From Pedobacter panaciterrae (GTDB lineage Bacteria; Bacteroidota; Bacteroidia; Sphingobacteriales; Sphingobacteriaceae): a DNA stretch of 64,000 bases. Below the pieces are notes generated by a model, which was not told where the DNA came from, ran no database searches, and saw only the letters and a program-made list of their open reading frames with translations. This document shows positions 35,105 to 44,152 of this stretch, piece by piece. Position 1 is the first letter of the stretch, and every line of letters starts with the position of its first letter. The stretch is from NCBI RefSeq assembly GCF_013204795.1, contig NZ_JABMKW010000017.1, positions 496,001-560,000 of the forward strand. Direction: 5' to 3'. The position numbers and the translations under genes were made by a program.

Positions 35105-36733
35105 ATGCTTAAAGGATTTTTTAACGTACCCGCTCCTGTAAATGAGCCCATTTTGGGTTATGCACCAGGGAGTAAAGAACGTGAACTTTTAAAGGCCGCT
35201 TTAGCCGATGCCCGTTCCAAACAAATTGAGATACCGATGTATATTGGTGTTGAGGAAGTGCATACAGAAGTTAAAGGAAAGGTTACCCCTCCGCACGATC
35301 ATCAACATGTATTGGGTAAATATAGTATTGGAAATAAAAACCACGTAAAGCAAGCTATTGATGCTGCTTTGGCAGCTAAAGCTGATTGGGAAAATTTGGC
35401 GTGGGAACATCGTGCTGCAATTTTTCTGAAGGCAGCCGATTTAATTGCAGGTCCGTATCGTTATAAATTAAATGCTGCAACAATGCTTGGGCAGTCTAAG
35501 AATGCTTACCAGGCTGAAATTGACTCGGCATGTGAGCTGATTGATTTCCTTCGTTTCAATGTTAGTTATATGGCTGAAATCTATAAGCAACAACCCCCTG
35601 TTTCGCCTAAAGGATCTTGGAACAGAGTTGAGCAACGCCCATTGGAAGGTTTTGTGTTTGCTTTAACCCCGTTTAACTTTACTGCCATCGCAGGGAATCT
35701 TCCTACATCAGCAGCTATGATGGGGAATGTTGTGGTATGGAAACCAGCAGATACTCAAATTTTTGCAGCTAATGTATTAATGCAGATATTCAGAGAAGCG
35801 GGATTACCTGATGGTGTGATCAACCTTGTTTATGTTGATGGACCTGAAGCTGGCGAAGTGATTTTTAGTCACCCTGACTTTGCCGGAATTCACTTTACTG
35901 GTTCTACTGCAGTTTTCCAAAACATCTGGAAAACTATTGGTAATAACATTCATAAATTTAAAACCTATCCGCGTATTGTTGGAGAAACCGGTGGTAAGGA
36001 TTTTATCCTTGTTCATGGTTCTGCAGAACCGGAAATATCAAGTACAGCAATTATTCGTGGTGCTTTTGAATATCAAGGTCAGAAGTGTTCTGCTGCTTCT
36101 CGCGTTTATGTATCGAAAACCGTATGGCCTGAGATTAAGGATTTAATGATCCGTGATCTGGCTACCTTTAAAATGGGTGGAACTGAAGATTTCAGTAATT
36201 TCATTAATGCAGTTATTGACGAGAAATCTTTCAATAAACTGGCTAAATATATTGATGAAGCCAAGCAAGACAAATCTGTAGAGATTATTGCAGGAGGAAA
36301 CTACGATAAATCTAAAGGTTACTTTATTGAGCCCACAGTTCTTGTTGTTAAAGATCCAAAATATACCACAATGTGTGAAGAGCTTTTTGGCCCTGTATTA
36401 ACAATATACGTTTACGAGGATAAAGATTTTGATAAAGTTCTGGACATTATAGATACTACTTCTATTTATGCCTTAACAGGTGCTGTTATTGCCCAGGATC
36501 GTTACGCGATAGAAAAGGCTACTCAACGTTTAAGAAACGCTGCCGGTAATTTCTATATTAATGATAAATGCACCGGTGCTGTTGTTGGACAGCAGCCTTT
36601 TGGTGGTGCCAGAGGATCGGGTACAAATGATAAAGCCGGATCAATGATTAATCTATTGCGCTGGGTTTCTCCTCGTACTATTAAGGAAACTTTTGATCCA
36701 CCAAAGGATTATCGTTATCCATTTTTAGGATAG
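35105..36733 (+). CDS. pruA: L-glutamate gamma-semialdehyde dehydrogenase (1-pyrroline-5-carboxylate dehydrogenase)
   Basis: This 542-residue aldehyde dehydrogenase is the stand-alone (eukaryote-like) form, not the PutA fusion. It oxidises glutamate semialdehyde to glutamate with NAD in proline catabolism. Seen are the N-terminal FFNVPAPVNEPILGYAPGS, the cofactor segment VVWKPADTQ, the catalytic Glu in RIVGETGGKDF and the nucleophile Cys in YQGQKCSAASRVY, plus the C-terminal PFGGARGSGTNDKAG. No proline dehydrogenase gene is adjacent. A strong terminator follows. Confidence 0.95.
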   Translation: MLKGFFNVPAPVNEPILGYAPGSKERELLKAALADARSKQIEIPMYIGVEEVHTEVKGKVTPPHDHQHVLGKYSIGNKNHVKQAIDAALAAKADWENLAWEHRAAIFLKAADLIAGPYRYKLNAATMLGQSKNAYQAEIDSACELIDFLRFNVSYMAEIYKQQPPVSPKGSWNRVEQRPLEGFVFALTPFNFTAIAGNLPTSAAMMGNVVVWKPADTQIFAANVLMQIFREAGLPDGVINLVYVDGPEAGEVIFSHPDFAGIHFTGSTAVFQNIWKTIGNNIHKFKTYPRIVGETGGKDFILVHGSAEPEISSTAIIRGAFEYQGQKCSAASRVYVSKTVWPEIKDLMIRDLATFKMGGTEDFSNFINAVIDEKSFNKLAKYIDEAKQDKSVEIIAGGNYDKSKGYFIEPTVLVVKDPKYTTMCEELFGPVLTIYVYEDKDFDKVLDIIDTTSIYALTGAVIAQDRYAIEKATQRLRNAAGNFYINDKCTGAVVGQQPFGGARGSGTNDKAGSMINLLRWVSPRTIKETFDPPKDYRYPFLG

Positions 36734-36742
36734 ATACTAAAT

Positions 36743-36777
36743 AAAAAAACTCCCGGCTCATCGCCGGGAGTTTTTTT
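36743..36777 (+). terminator. Intrinsic terminator, bidirectional
   Basis: The stem ACTCCCGGC / GCCGGGAGT with loop TCATC is followed by seven T and preceded by seven A. It sits between pruA and the convergent carbonic anhydrase gene and can serve both. Confidence 0.9.
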
Positions 36778-36811
36778 ATTTAGTAAATCAGCCTTTAGCT
36801 TAATTGAAAAG

Positions 36812-37483
36812 TTATTTTTCTGTATTCATTTTAAATACCGGAGAAATATCCTCAGCACTTGAAGCACTTACTTTTAAATCGGTGATTAAACCTGATTTTA
36901 AACTATAAACCCAGGCATGCACACCAAGTTCCTGACCCGATGCCCATGCGTTTTGTACAATTGAAGTACTCATCACATTTGCAGCTCCCTCTATGGCATT
37001 CAACTCCACTAAACGGTCAGACCTCTTTTGTGGATCTTTAATGGTCGACATTTCACGCTCGTGTATGCGAATCACATCTTTAATGTTTCTTAACCAGTTG
37101 TCAATTAACCCCACTTGTTTATCTCCAAGTGCAGCATTTACACCCCCACAGCCATAGTGACCGCAAACAATGATATGTTTTACTTTAAGAACATTTACTG
37201 AATAATCCAGAACACTTAATAAATTCATATCTGTATGCGTAACCACGTTTGCAATATTGCGGTGTACAAAGATATCACCAGGCATTGTGTTCGTGATCTG
37301 ATTAGCCGGCACACGACTATCTGAGCAACCTATCCACAATACAGGCGGAGCTTGACCTGCAGAGAGGCGTTCAAAGAAAAGGGGGTCTTCTTTAAGAGTC
37401 TCAGCAACCCACTCTTTATTTCCATTTAATAAGCTATCATAAGTAATCTGATCTGTATGTTGTTTTTCTAATTTCGCGCACAT
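36812..37483 (-). CDS. Beta-class carbonic anhydrase
   Basis: This 223-residue zinc enzyme interconverts CO2 and bicarbonate. The zinc ligands Cys53 (IGCSDSRVPANQI), His109 and Cys112 (CGHYGCGGV) and the Asp55-Arg57 dyad are in place. No signal peptide, so cytoplasmic. It begins six bases after the SulP transporter stop, so the two form an operon; SulP and beta-carbonic anhydrase are also known as natural fusions, which supports joint bicarbonate handling. Confidence 0.95.
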   Translation of the reverse strand: MCAKLEKQHTDQITYDSLLNGNKEWVAETLKEDPLFFERLSAGQAPPVLWIGCSDSRVPANQITNTMPGDIFVHRNIANVVTHTDMNLLSVLDYSVNVLKVKHIIVCGHYGCGGVNAALGDKQVGLIDNWLRNIKDVIRIHEREMSTIKDPQKRSDRLVELNAIEGAANVMSTSIVQNAWASGQELGVHAWVYSLKSGLITDLKVSASSAEDISPVFKMNTEK

Positions 37484-37489
37484 AATAAT

Positions 37490-39094
37490 TTAATTATTAA
37501 TTTCTTCAATGATTTTATTGTTCAATTTTGGCACGGTATATTGTTCTTTAATATTTTCTAAAATTACAATAATACCCTTAGTATAAGCATTGTGCTTATA
37601 ATTAAAAATGGTTTCCAATACGTCGGGGTCTATATACCGTGAATTGGATCCATCAATGATCACGTTAGTTTCTTTAGGTATTTTATTTAATACCACCTGA
37701 ATGGCAGCCTTGTTTAAGAAAGATACTTCTTCGGCCAATTTTATTCTCAAGTTCTTTTTATTACCCTCTTCCTGTATTTTGTAGAAGTATGGATTACGCA
37801 TATTGGTACGTAATAAATAGAATATTGAGAACAGCATACCTATTGCAACACCTTTTAACAAATCTGTTAGCAAAACAGCTACAATAGTAATTACAAATGG
37901 GACAAACTGATCCCAGCCTTTGTGGTACATATGTTTAAAAAGCTCTATACGTGCTAATTTATACCCTGTTACCAATAGAATTGCAGCCAGACATGCCAAA
38001 GGAATCATATTGATAATACCCGGTATAAAAAGCAGGGATAAAAGCAACCATACTCCATGAAAAATAGCTGACATCTTTGTTCTTCCACCTGCATTTACGT
38101 TTGCAGAGCTTCTTACAATTACCGATGTTAAAGGCAATCCGCCTAACAAACCACTAACCATGTTTCCTGTACCCTGAGCAACCAGTTCCCTATTTGTAGG
38201 CGATACACGCTTAATTGGATCTATCTTGTCTACCGCTTCAATACTTAATAGCGTTTCAAGACTGGCAACCACCGCAATTGTTGCAGCAACAACCCAGACT
38301 TTTCCATTCGTTATCTGTGAAAAATCTGGTGCGGCAAATAAACCCGTAAATTCCGACCAGCTGTTCACAACTGGAATCTCTACCATTTGTTTTGCTTCCA
38401 AAGCATAATTCCCGCCCTGAAAAACAATTGTAAGCACAACTCCTATTACTACCACTACCAGGGGAGCGGGAACAACACTTAATTTTTTAAATTTTGGCCA
38501 AAAGACCAAGATTAAAATTGACAATACACTTATTACAATAGCAGCCAGACTAAAATGGCCTAATGCCCCACTAATGGCTGAAAATGTATTTTCATTATCT
38601 TTTTGGAAGAAACTTTCATCACCAAAAAAATCTGAATCTACCCCGAGCGCATGAGGAAGTTGTTTAAGTATCAAGGTTAATCCGATTGCGGCAAGCATCC
38701 CTTCAATTACACTTGAGGGAAAGTAATTACCGATAGTTCCGCCCTTTAACAATCCAAGTATTATCTGAATTACACCTGCCAAAACTACTGCAAGTAAAAA
38801 GGTCTGATAAGCGCCCAATTGGCTGATAGCTCCCAGAACGATTGCGGTTAATCCAGCCGCAGGCCCACTAACACTTAATTGTGATCCGCTTAAGCTGGCA
38901 ACTACAACGCCACCAACTATACCTGTTATAAGACCCGCAAACAGAGGTGCGCCTGAGGCTAAAGCTATCCCTAAACATAGGGGGAGAGCAACAAGAAATA
39001 CCACAATACTGGATGGCAAATCACGCTTCAGATTCTTTTTTAATATATATTTCTTCACTTCCAATCTTGAAAAGATTGAGTTTCCACTTTGCAT
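37490..39094 (-). CDS. SulP-family inorganic anion transporter with STAS domain
   Basis: This 534-residue protein opens the transport domain with RDLPSSIVVFLVALPLCLGI. It has about 12-14 membrane segments (25-430), the LSGSQLSVSGPAAGLTAIVL region and a C-terminal STAS-like domain (about 445-530, NVIIDGSNSRYIDPDVLETI). SulP/SLC26 proteins move sulphate, bicarbonate or other anions. The six-base spacing to carbonic anhydrase makes bicarbonate (BicA-like) the best guess, but sulphate cannot be excluded. It is preceded by a small exported protein gene on the same strand. Confidence 0.9.
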   Translation of the reverse strand: MQSGNSIFSRLEVKKYILKKNLKRDLPSSIVVFLVALPLCLGIALASGAPLFAGLITGIVGGVVVASLSGSQLSVSGPAAGLTAIVLGAISQLGAYQTFLLAVVLAGVIQIILGLLKGGTIGNYFPSSVIEGMLAAIGLTLILKQLPHALGVDSDFFGDESFFQKDNENTFSAISGALGHFSLAAIVISVLSILILVFWPKFKKLSVVPAPLVVVVIGVVLTIVFQGGNYALEAKQMVEIPVVNSWSEFTGLFAAPDFSQITNGKVWVVAATIAVVASLETLLSIEAVDKIDPIKRVSPTNRELVAQGTGNMVSGLLGGLPLTSVIVRSSANVNAGGRTKMSAIFHGVWLLLSLLFIPGIINMIPLACLAAILLVTGYKLARIELFKHMYHKGWDQFVPFVITIVAVLLTDLLKGVAIGMLFSIFYLLRTNMRNPYFYKIQEEGNKKNLRIKLAEEVSFLNKAAIQVVLNKIPKETNVIIDGSNSRYIDPDVLETIFNYKHNAYTKGIIVILENIKEQYTVPKLNNKIIEEINN

Positions 39095-39172
39095 AAAACT
39101 ATGTTTTAATCTTTTAAACTAATTTTTAAAAATTGCATACCGCTCCCCCTTTGGGTGGTAACACATAATAAA

Positions 39173-39511
39173 TTAGCTCAGGTTAGGAGGCGGTGTGGGT
39201 ACAGACGGATGGAATGGATCGAAATACCGTTTGAAATTATCTATAAAGCTATTCTTTATACCGTAAAGATGTAGGACAGATGACCATACGTAGTCGTGCT
39301 GAAAGTCAATCTTATAATCAAAGAGCTTTACTTTTGCCTTTCCCGGATCTCCATCACTGCTATGTTCGGCTTCGATTTGCATGATTACAGAAATCATGAT
39401 GTTCTTATCAATATGACTAAAAAATACAGGCGCACCGGAAATTACCATCTTCGCCGAGAAGATACTTAAGAAGGTAATAACTATTAATATACGGTACTTT
39501 CTTAGAAACAT
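39173..39511 (-). CDS. Small exported protein of unknown function, 112 residues
   Basis: I do not recognise this protein. It has an N-terminal hydrophobic segment (residues 8-27, RILIVITFLSIFSAKMVISG) that is either a signal peptide or an anchor, then a mixed-charge body with two His and several aromatics. The Pro-rich tail is HPSVPTPPPNLS. No cysteine is present. It lies 78 bases upstream of the SulP gene on the same strand and faces away from the OprP-type porin, so it may belong to the anion-transport group; this is inference from position only. Confidence 0.6.
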   Translation of the reverse strand: MFLRKYRILIVITFLSIFSAKMVISGAPVFFSHIDKNIMISVIMQIEAEHSSDGDPGKAKVKLFDYKIDFQHDYVWSSVLHLYGIKNSFIDNFKRYFDPFHPSVPTPPPNLS

Positions 39512-39710
39512 TTGTTTTTATTCTTTCACCTAACTCTCCAAAAATAGCTCCAAACATTGCTTATTTACAAATTATCATGTAAAAAAAATGTAATTTAGTT
39601 GTTGCTTTATCATATTTTGGACTTCTATTTTTTAAAAATCTGAAGCCATTTTAAAGAAAAATGCTTCATTTACCGTAATTTAGGCGATCAAAATTCTTTT
39701 TTACTCATTC

Positions 39711-40946
39711 ATGAAAAAAACACTGTTAAGCCTGATATTTCTTTATCCGGTTGTCCTTTTTGCCCAAAGTAATAATGCTCCCTCAACTTATGACCCTCAT
39801 GAAATTGCGATAACAGGCTATCTGCAAACACAATTTCAAAAAGCTCAATCTGGTGGCATTTCCTCCTTTTCGGGCGGAGATTTCTCAAAAAACTCCGACA
39901 GTCGTTTCATGATTCGCAGGGGTAGATTGAAAATTGATAGGGCTGATAAGTATTCGAGCATTGTTTTCCAAATAGATGCTACGCAAAATGGCATTCAATT
40001 AATGGACGCCTTTATACAGTTGCATCAACCTGATTCAAAGGAACTATTGTTAACTGCTGGCTTGTTTAACCGCCCCTTTGGTCACTCTATTGTTTACTCT
40101 TCGGGATATAGAGATTTCCCTGAAAGAGCGAGAGTTTTCCAAACGTTGATGCCCAGGGAGCGTGATATTGGTGCCATGGTTACTTATCACCCCAGTAAAA
40201 TATTTAATTTTCTGACAGCAGAATTAGCTGTAATAAATGGAAGCGGATACAATGCCAGAGATTATGACTCAAGAAAAGATATTATAGGCAACCTTGGTTT
40301 TAAATTCGACAGTTTGGCAAATAAAAAACTTCATATAGGCTTTGGAGCATCTATCTATGAAGGTTGGGTACGTAACGATACTGAAAGCTATTATTCTTCT
40401 ACAGGATCTGGATTTCGAAAAAACACCGGCCCCGACAATGTTGGCTACTTTGGTAAACGCGAATATTATGGAGGTAACTTACAGCTTCAATACGACAATA
40501 CTTTTGGCCGAACCATATTTAAAGCTGAGTATCTTCAAGGAACACAACCTGGGGTAGCTGCTACTGCCAGCATATTAGGTCCAGTTGCCAGTACTAGTTT
40601 CTCTGCACAACCAGCAACAGATCTATATCTACGTCAGTTTTCTGGTTATTACTTATGGTTAACCCAGCAGATTGCAAAAAGTAAGTTTACTGCACTGGTA
40701 TCTTATGATGTGTACGACCCAAACAGAGAAATAAGTGAATCGGAAATTGGCATTGCAGGCAACAATACTTCAGCTGGTGATATTAAATTTAGCACCCTTG
40801 GTTATGGCCTGACCTATCTAATAAATTCAAGATTTAAACTTACATTGTACAACGAGCACGTTGTTAACGATGCGACTAAGTTGCCAGACTATACGGCCGA
40901 CTTAAAAGATGATGTGTTTACTACCAGATTACAGTATCGCTGGTAA
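39711..40946 (+). CDS. Phosphate-selective porin O/P-type outer membrane protein
   Basis: This 411-residue protein has a signal peptide (1-19, ending LFAQ) and a porin O/P (PF07396) pattern. Landmarks are ITGYLQTQFQ at the first strand, RFMIRRGRLKIDRADKYSSI, VFQIDATQNGIQLMDAF and GLFNRPFGHSIVYSSGYRDF. It ends in a final strand, TTRLQYRW, with a terminal aromatic. It is an outer-membrane channel for anions or small solutes. It is divergent from the small exported gene, SulP and carbonic anhydrase, so all may serve anion uptake. The acyl-CoA carboxylase gene follows after 25 bases. Confidence 0.85.
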   Translation: MKKTLLSLIFLYPVVLFAQSNNAPSTYDPHEIAITGYLQTQFQKAQSGGISSFSGGDFSKNSDSRFMIRRGRLKIDRADKYSSIVFQIDATQNGIQLMDAFIQLHQPDSKELLLTAGLFNRPFGHSIVYSSGYRDFPERARVFQTLMPRERDIGAMVTYHPSKIFNFLTAELAVINGSGYNARDYDSRKDIIGNLGFKFDSLANKKLHIGFGASIYEGWVRNDTESYYSSTGSGFRKNTGPDNVGYFGKREYYGGNLQLQYDNTFGRTIFKAEYLQGTQPGVAATASILGPVASTSFSAQPATDLYLRQFSGYYLWLTQQIAKSKFTALVSYDVYDPNREISESEIGIAGNNTSAGDIKFSTLGYGLTYLINSRFKLTLYNEHVVNDATKLPDYTADLKDDVFTTRLQYRW

Positions 40947-40971
40947 ATAATTAAAATTATTAGTGTTTAAA

Positions 40972-42513
40972 ATGAAGAATAAAATAGATGTACTTCAGGA
41001 CAAAATAAAAAAAGCGAATGAAGGTGGCGGTGCAGCGAGAATTCAAAGTCAGCATAAAAAAGGAAAACTAACGGCCAGAGAGCGAATCCATTTTTTATTG
41101 GATGAGAATTCCTTTGAGGAAATTGGCATGATGGTAACCCATAGAAGTGTTGATTTTGGCATGGAACGGGAAAAATATTTAGGAGATGGTGTTGTAACTG
41201 GCTATGGAAACATAAATGGCAGGCTGGTTTATGTGTTTTCACAGGATTTTACCGTTTTTGGCGGCTCTCTTTCTGAAACACATGCCGAAAAGATCTGCAA
41301 AATAATGGACATGGCCATGAAAAACGGAGCTCCCCTGATTGGCTTAAATGATAGTGGTGGTGCGCGGATACAGGAAGGTGTGGTTTCTTTAGGCGGTTAT
41401 GCCGATATATTTTATAGAAATGTTCAGGCATCAGGAGTTATCCCACAACTTTCAGCAATAATGGGACCTTGTGCCGGGGGCGCAGTATATTCGCCTGCCA
41501 TTACCGACTTTATTTTAATGGTAGAGAATACCTCGTACATGTTTGTTACGGGACCAAATGTTGTTAAAACTGTAACCCACGAAGAGGTAAGTTCTGAAGA
41601 ACTTGGTGGTGCATCTACTCATGCTACAAAATCGGGTGTAACTCATTTTGCGTGCTCAAATGAATTAGATGCTATTAATCATGTTAAGAGATTACTGAGT
41701 TATATGCCTCAGAATTGTGAAGAGATCCCATTGCAATTGCCCTATACTTTGACTGATGAAAGTCGTTTATCTCTTAATGGCATTATGCCCGAGAATTCGA
41801 ATCAGCCTTATGATGTTAGGTCTATAATAAGCGAAGTGGCCGATACAGATAGCTTTCTAGAAGTACATAAAGATTATGCAGAAAATATTGTGGTCGGATT
41901 TATCCGTTTGGCAGGAAGAAGTATTGGTATTGTTGCTAATCAGCCTGCTTATCTTGCTGGGGTATTGGACAATCATGCTTCAACAAAGGCCGCCAGATTT
42001 GTACGCTTTTGCGACTGCTTTAATATCCCATTGCTTGTTTTCGAGGACGTTCCCGGTTTTTTGCCAGGTACAGACCAGGAATGGAATGGAATTATTACCA
42101 ATGGCGCTAAATTATTATATGCTTTTAGTGAGGCAACTGTACCCCGTATTACTGTAATTACAAGAAAAGCCTATGGTGGTGCATATGATGTGATGAACTC
42201 TAAACATATTGGAGCAGACTTAAACTATGCATGGCCTACTGCAGAAATTGCAGTTATGGGTGCAAAAGGTGCTGCCGAAATAATTTTCAAGAAGGAAATT
42301 ACCAGCGCAGAGCACCCTGAAGAAAAATGGCTGGAGAAAGAAAAGCTCTATTCAGATATTTTTGCTAATCCTTACAGAGCCGCGGAACGTGGCTTTGTAG
42401 ATGAGGTTATAGAACCTGCCCAAACCAGGTCTAAACTAATAAAGGCATTTAAAATGTTAGAGAACAAAGTTGTAAACAGACCTCGTAAAAAACACGGAAA
42501 TATCCCTCTATAA
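40972..42513 (+). CDS. Acyl-CoA carboxylase beta (carboxyltransferase) subunit, propionyl-CoA type
   Basis: This 513-residue carboxyltransferase has two crotonase-like halves. The N-terminal half has [14 protein letters not shown] and the [20 protein letters not shown] region, with the acyl-CoA oxyanion segment [12 protein letters not shown] and [13 protein letters not shown]. The C-terminal half has [35 protein letters not shown] and [13 protein letters not shown]. It transfers carboxyl from biotin to propionyl-CoA or a related acyl-CoA; membrane methylmalonyl-CoA decarboxylases share this subunit type. I use ATG 40972 rather than GTG 40963. No biotin carrier or biotin carboxylase is nearby. 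Confidence 0.92.
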   Translation: MKNKIDVLQDKIKKANEGGGAARIQSQHKKGKLTARERIHFLLDENSFEEIGMMVTHRSVDFGMEREKYLGDGVVTGYGNINGRLVYVFSQDFTVFGGSLSETHAEKICKIMDMAMKNGAPLIGLNDSGGARIQEGVVSLGGYADIFYRNVQASGVIPQLSAIMGPCAGGAVYSPAITDFILMVENTSYMFVTGPNVVKTVTHEEVSSEELGGASTHATKSGVTHFACSNELDAINHVKRLLSYMPQNCEEIPLQLPYTLTDESRLSLNGIMPENSNQPYDVRSIISEVADTDSFLEVHKDYAENIVVGFIRLAGRSIGIVANQPAYLAGVLDNHASTKAARFVRFCDCFNIPLLVFEDVPGFLPGTDQEWNGIITNGAKLLYAFSEATVPRITVITRKAYGGAYDVMNSKHIGADLNYAWPTAEIAVMGAKGAAEIIFKKEITSAEHPEEKWLEKEKLYSDIFANPYRAAERGFVDEVIEPAQTRSKLIKAFKMLENKVVNRPRKKHGNIPL

Positions 42514-43701
42514 ATGAAACTTAGTCGTACTGATGTGCTATTGATGGCCTTTTGTACAGGGCTTATCGTGGCAAATATTTATTACTGCCAGCCTCTGGTT
42601 ATTTTAATCGCTAAAGAGTTTGGTTTAACAGAGAGCCATGCCGGTAAAATTACATACCTAACACAAGCTGGCTATGCCCTAGGACTATTTCTATTGGTTC
42701 CTTTGGGTGATATGTTTGAAAGGAAGAAACAAATACTTTTAATAACATGTCTTGCTATTGGGGCATTGCTGTTGGCAGCTTTTGCCCACTCCTTCTTATT
42801 ATTGGAAATTGCTTGTGTATTAATTGGCGCAAGCTCCATTATTCCTCAGCTTGTTTTACCAATGGCTGCAAATCTTAGTTCAGACGAAGATCGCGGTCCT
42901 ACGGTAGGTATAATTATGAGCGGCTTACTTATTGGCATCCTTGCATCAAGAGCAGTTAGTGGAAGTATAGGATTTTTATGGGGATGGAGAACAGTTTATT
43001 TTATGGCTGCTGGCATATGTTTCCTTTTATTACTGCTTATGGCCAGACGCTTTCCACAAAGCAGACCGTCATTTAAAGGCACTTATAATGAATTAATGTC
43101 ATCTATGTGGTATTACATAAAAACTGAGCCCGTACTACGCGAAGCTTCTATTATAAACTTTCTGGCTTTCTCTATACTCAGCGCGTTCTGGACAACGATG
43201 GTATTATTCCTTGCCAATCCCCCGTTTAATCTTCAAACGCTGCAGATAGGTCTTTTCGGCATTGCCGGTGCTGCAGGAGCTTTAGCCGCTCCATTAGTTG
43301 GAAAGTTTAGTGGTGGCCAAAACCCTCGTAAGAATCTGCTGGTCGGGTTAATTCTGCAATTACTTAGCATTGCTGCCTTTTACCTTACCGGCAGCCACCT
43401 TTACCTATTTGTAGCTGGCATTATTTTAATAGATATTGGTCAGCAAGCTATCCATGTAACCAATCAAACCCGGATCTATGCTATACTACCGGAAGCTCGT
43501 AATCGTTTAAACACTGTGTTTATGTCTGTGAGCTTTATTGGAGCGTCTTTTGGTTCCGCCTTAGGTTTATGGCTTTGGGAACAGGGTAAGTGGCCATTAT
43601 TCTGCTGGGGATGTGGGGCCGTTATTGTTCTAAACATTTGCATATACAAGTTTTATAGTGGTAAAATAAAGATTAACATTGATGCAGGAAATTCAAATTG
43701 A
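42514..43701 (+). CDS. Major facilitator superfamily transporter
   Basis: This 395-residue protein has 12 predicted helices. MFS motif A is seen after helix 2 (PLGDMFERKKQILL), the first helix contains IVANIYYCQPLVILIAKEFG, and the central loop lies around residues 180-200. This DHA-like subgroup usually exports drugs or small metabolites; the substrate is unknown. The ATG directly follows the stop codon of the carboxylase gene, and its own end overlaps the GNAT gene by 20 bases, so the three genes form one operon. Confidence 0.9.
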   Translation: MKLSRTDVLLMAFCTGLIVANIYYCQPLVILIAKEFGLTESHAGKITYLTQAGYALGLFLLVPLGDMFERKKQILLITCLAIGALLLAAFAHSFLLLEIACVLIGASSIIPQLVLPMAANLSSDEDRGPTVGIIMSGLLIGILASRAVSGSIGFLWGWRTVYFMAAGICFLLLLLMARRFPQSRPSFKGTYNELMSSMWYYIKTEPVLREASIINFLAFSILSAFWTTMVLFLANPPFNLQTLQIGLFGIAGAAGALAAPLVGKFSGGQNPRKNLLVGLILQLLSIAAFYLTGSHLYLFVAGIILIDIGQQAIHVTNQTRIYAILPEARNRLNTVFMSVSFIGASFGSALGLWLWEQGKWPLFCWGCGAVIVLNICIYKFYSGKIKINIDAGNSN

Positions 43702-44101
43702 ACAAATCAGACCTGATTTAACTTGGAGGATAAGACATGAAGTTATGTATCCAGACCTACCTCTTGATGCTATAAAGTTGGCTAATGATAATGATGGAAT
43801 CCATTTTGGGCTATTTGCAAATAACCAACTAACTTCTATAGTTTCTTTGTTCAATTCGGGCAATATTTATCAATTCAGAAAATTCGCGACAATTGTGGAG
43901 TCGCAGGGAAAAGGATATGGATCATTATTATTGGATCATATAATTAACTATGTTAAATCCTTTGGAGCTGCAAAGCTATGGTGCAATGCGCGCGTTTCGG
44001 CCATTCCTTTTTATAACAAATTCGGCTTCGTTCAAACAGACAAATTTTCTACAAATAACGGTATCGACTTTGTCATTATGGAGTTAGAACTCAATAATTA
44101 A
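43682..44101 (+). CDS. GNAT-family N-acetyltransferase
   Basis: This 139-residue protein has a GNAT fold. The central acetyl-CoA pyrophosphate loop is ESQGKGYGSLLLDHII near residue 75 and the late strand/helix is LWCNARVSAIPFYNKFGFV. The acceptor is unknown. The ATG at 43682 overlaps the MFS gene; the TTG at 43679 is less likely. It may share the transcript of the carboxylase and MFS genes. No terminator is visible, and the next gene has its own promoter one base after this stop codon. Confidence 0.88.
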   Translation: MQEIQIEQIRPDLTWRIRHEVMYPDLPLDAIKLANDNDGIHFGLFANNQLTSIVSLFNSGNIYQFRKFATIVESQGKGYGSLLLDHIINYVKSFGAAKLWCNARVSAIPFYNKFGFVQTDKFSTNNGIDFVIMELELNN

Positions 44102-44102
44102 C

Positions 44103-44132
44103 TTGGTGCTTAGGCAGTAGTTTCTATATTTG
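44103..44132 (+). promoter_or_regulatory. Bacteroidota-type promoter of the M42 peptidase gene
   Basis: TTG (44103-44105), exactly 19 bases, TATATTTG (44125-44132). This is a full match to the phylum consensus. The -7 box ends 20 bases before the ATG at 44153. Confidence 0.78.
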
Positions 44133-44152
44133 TTTAGAATAAAAAATATACA

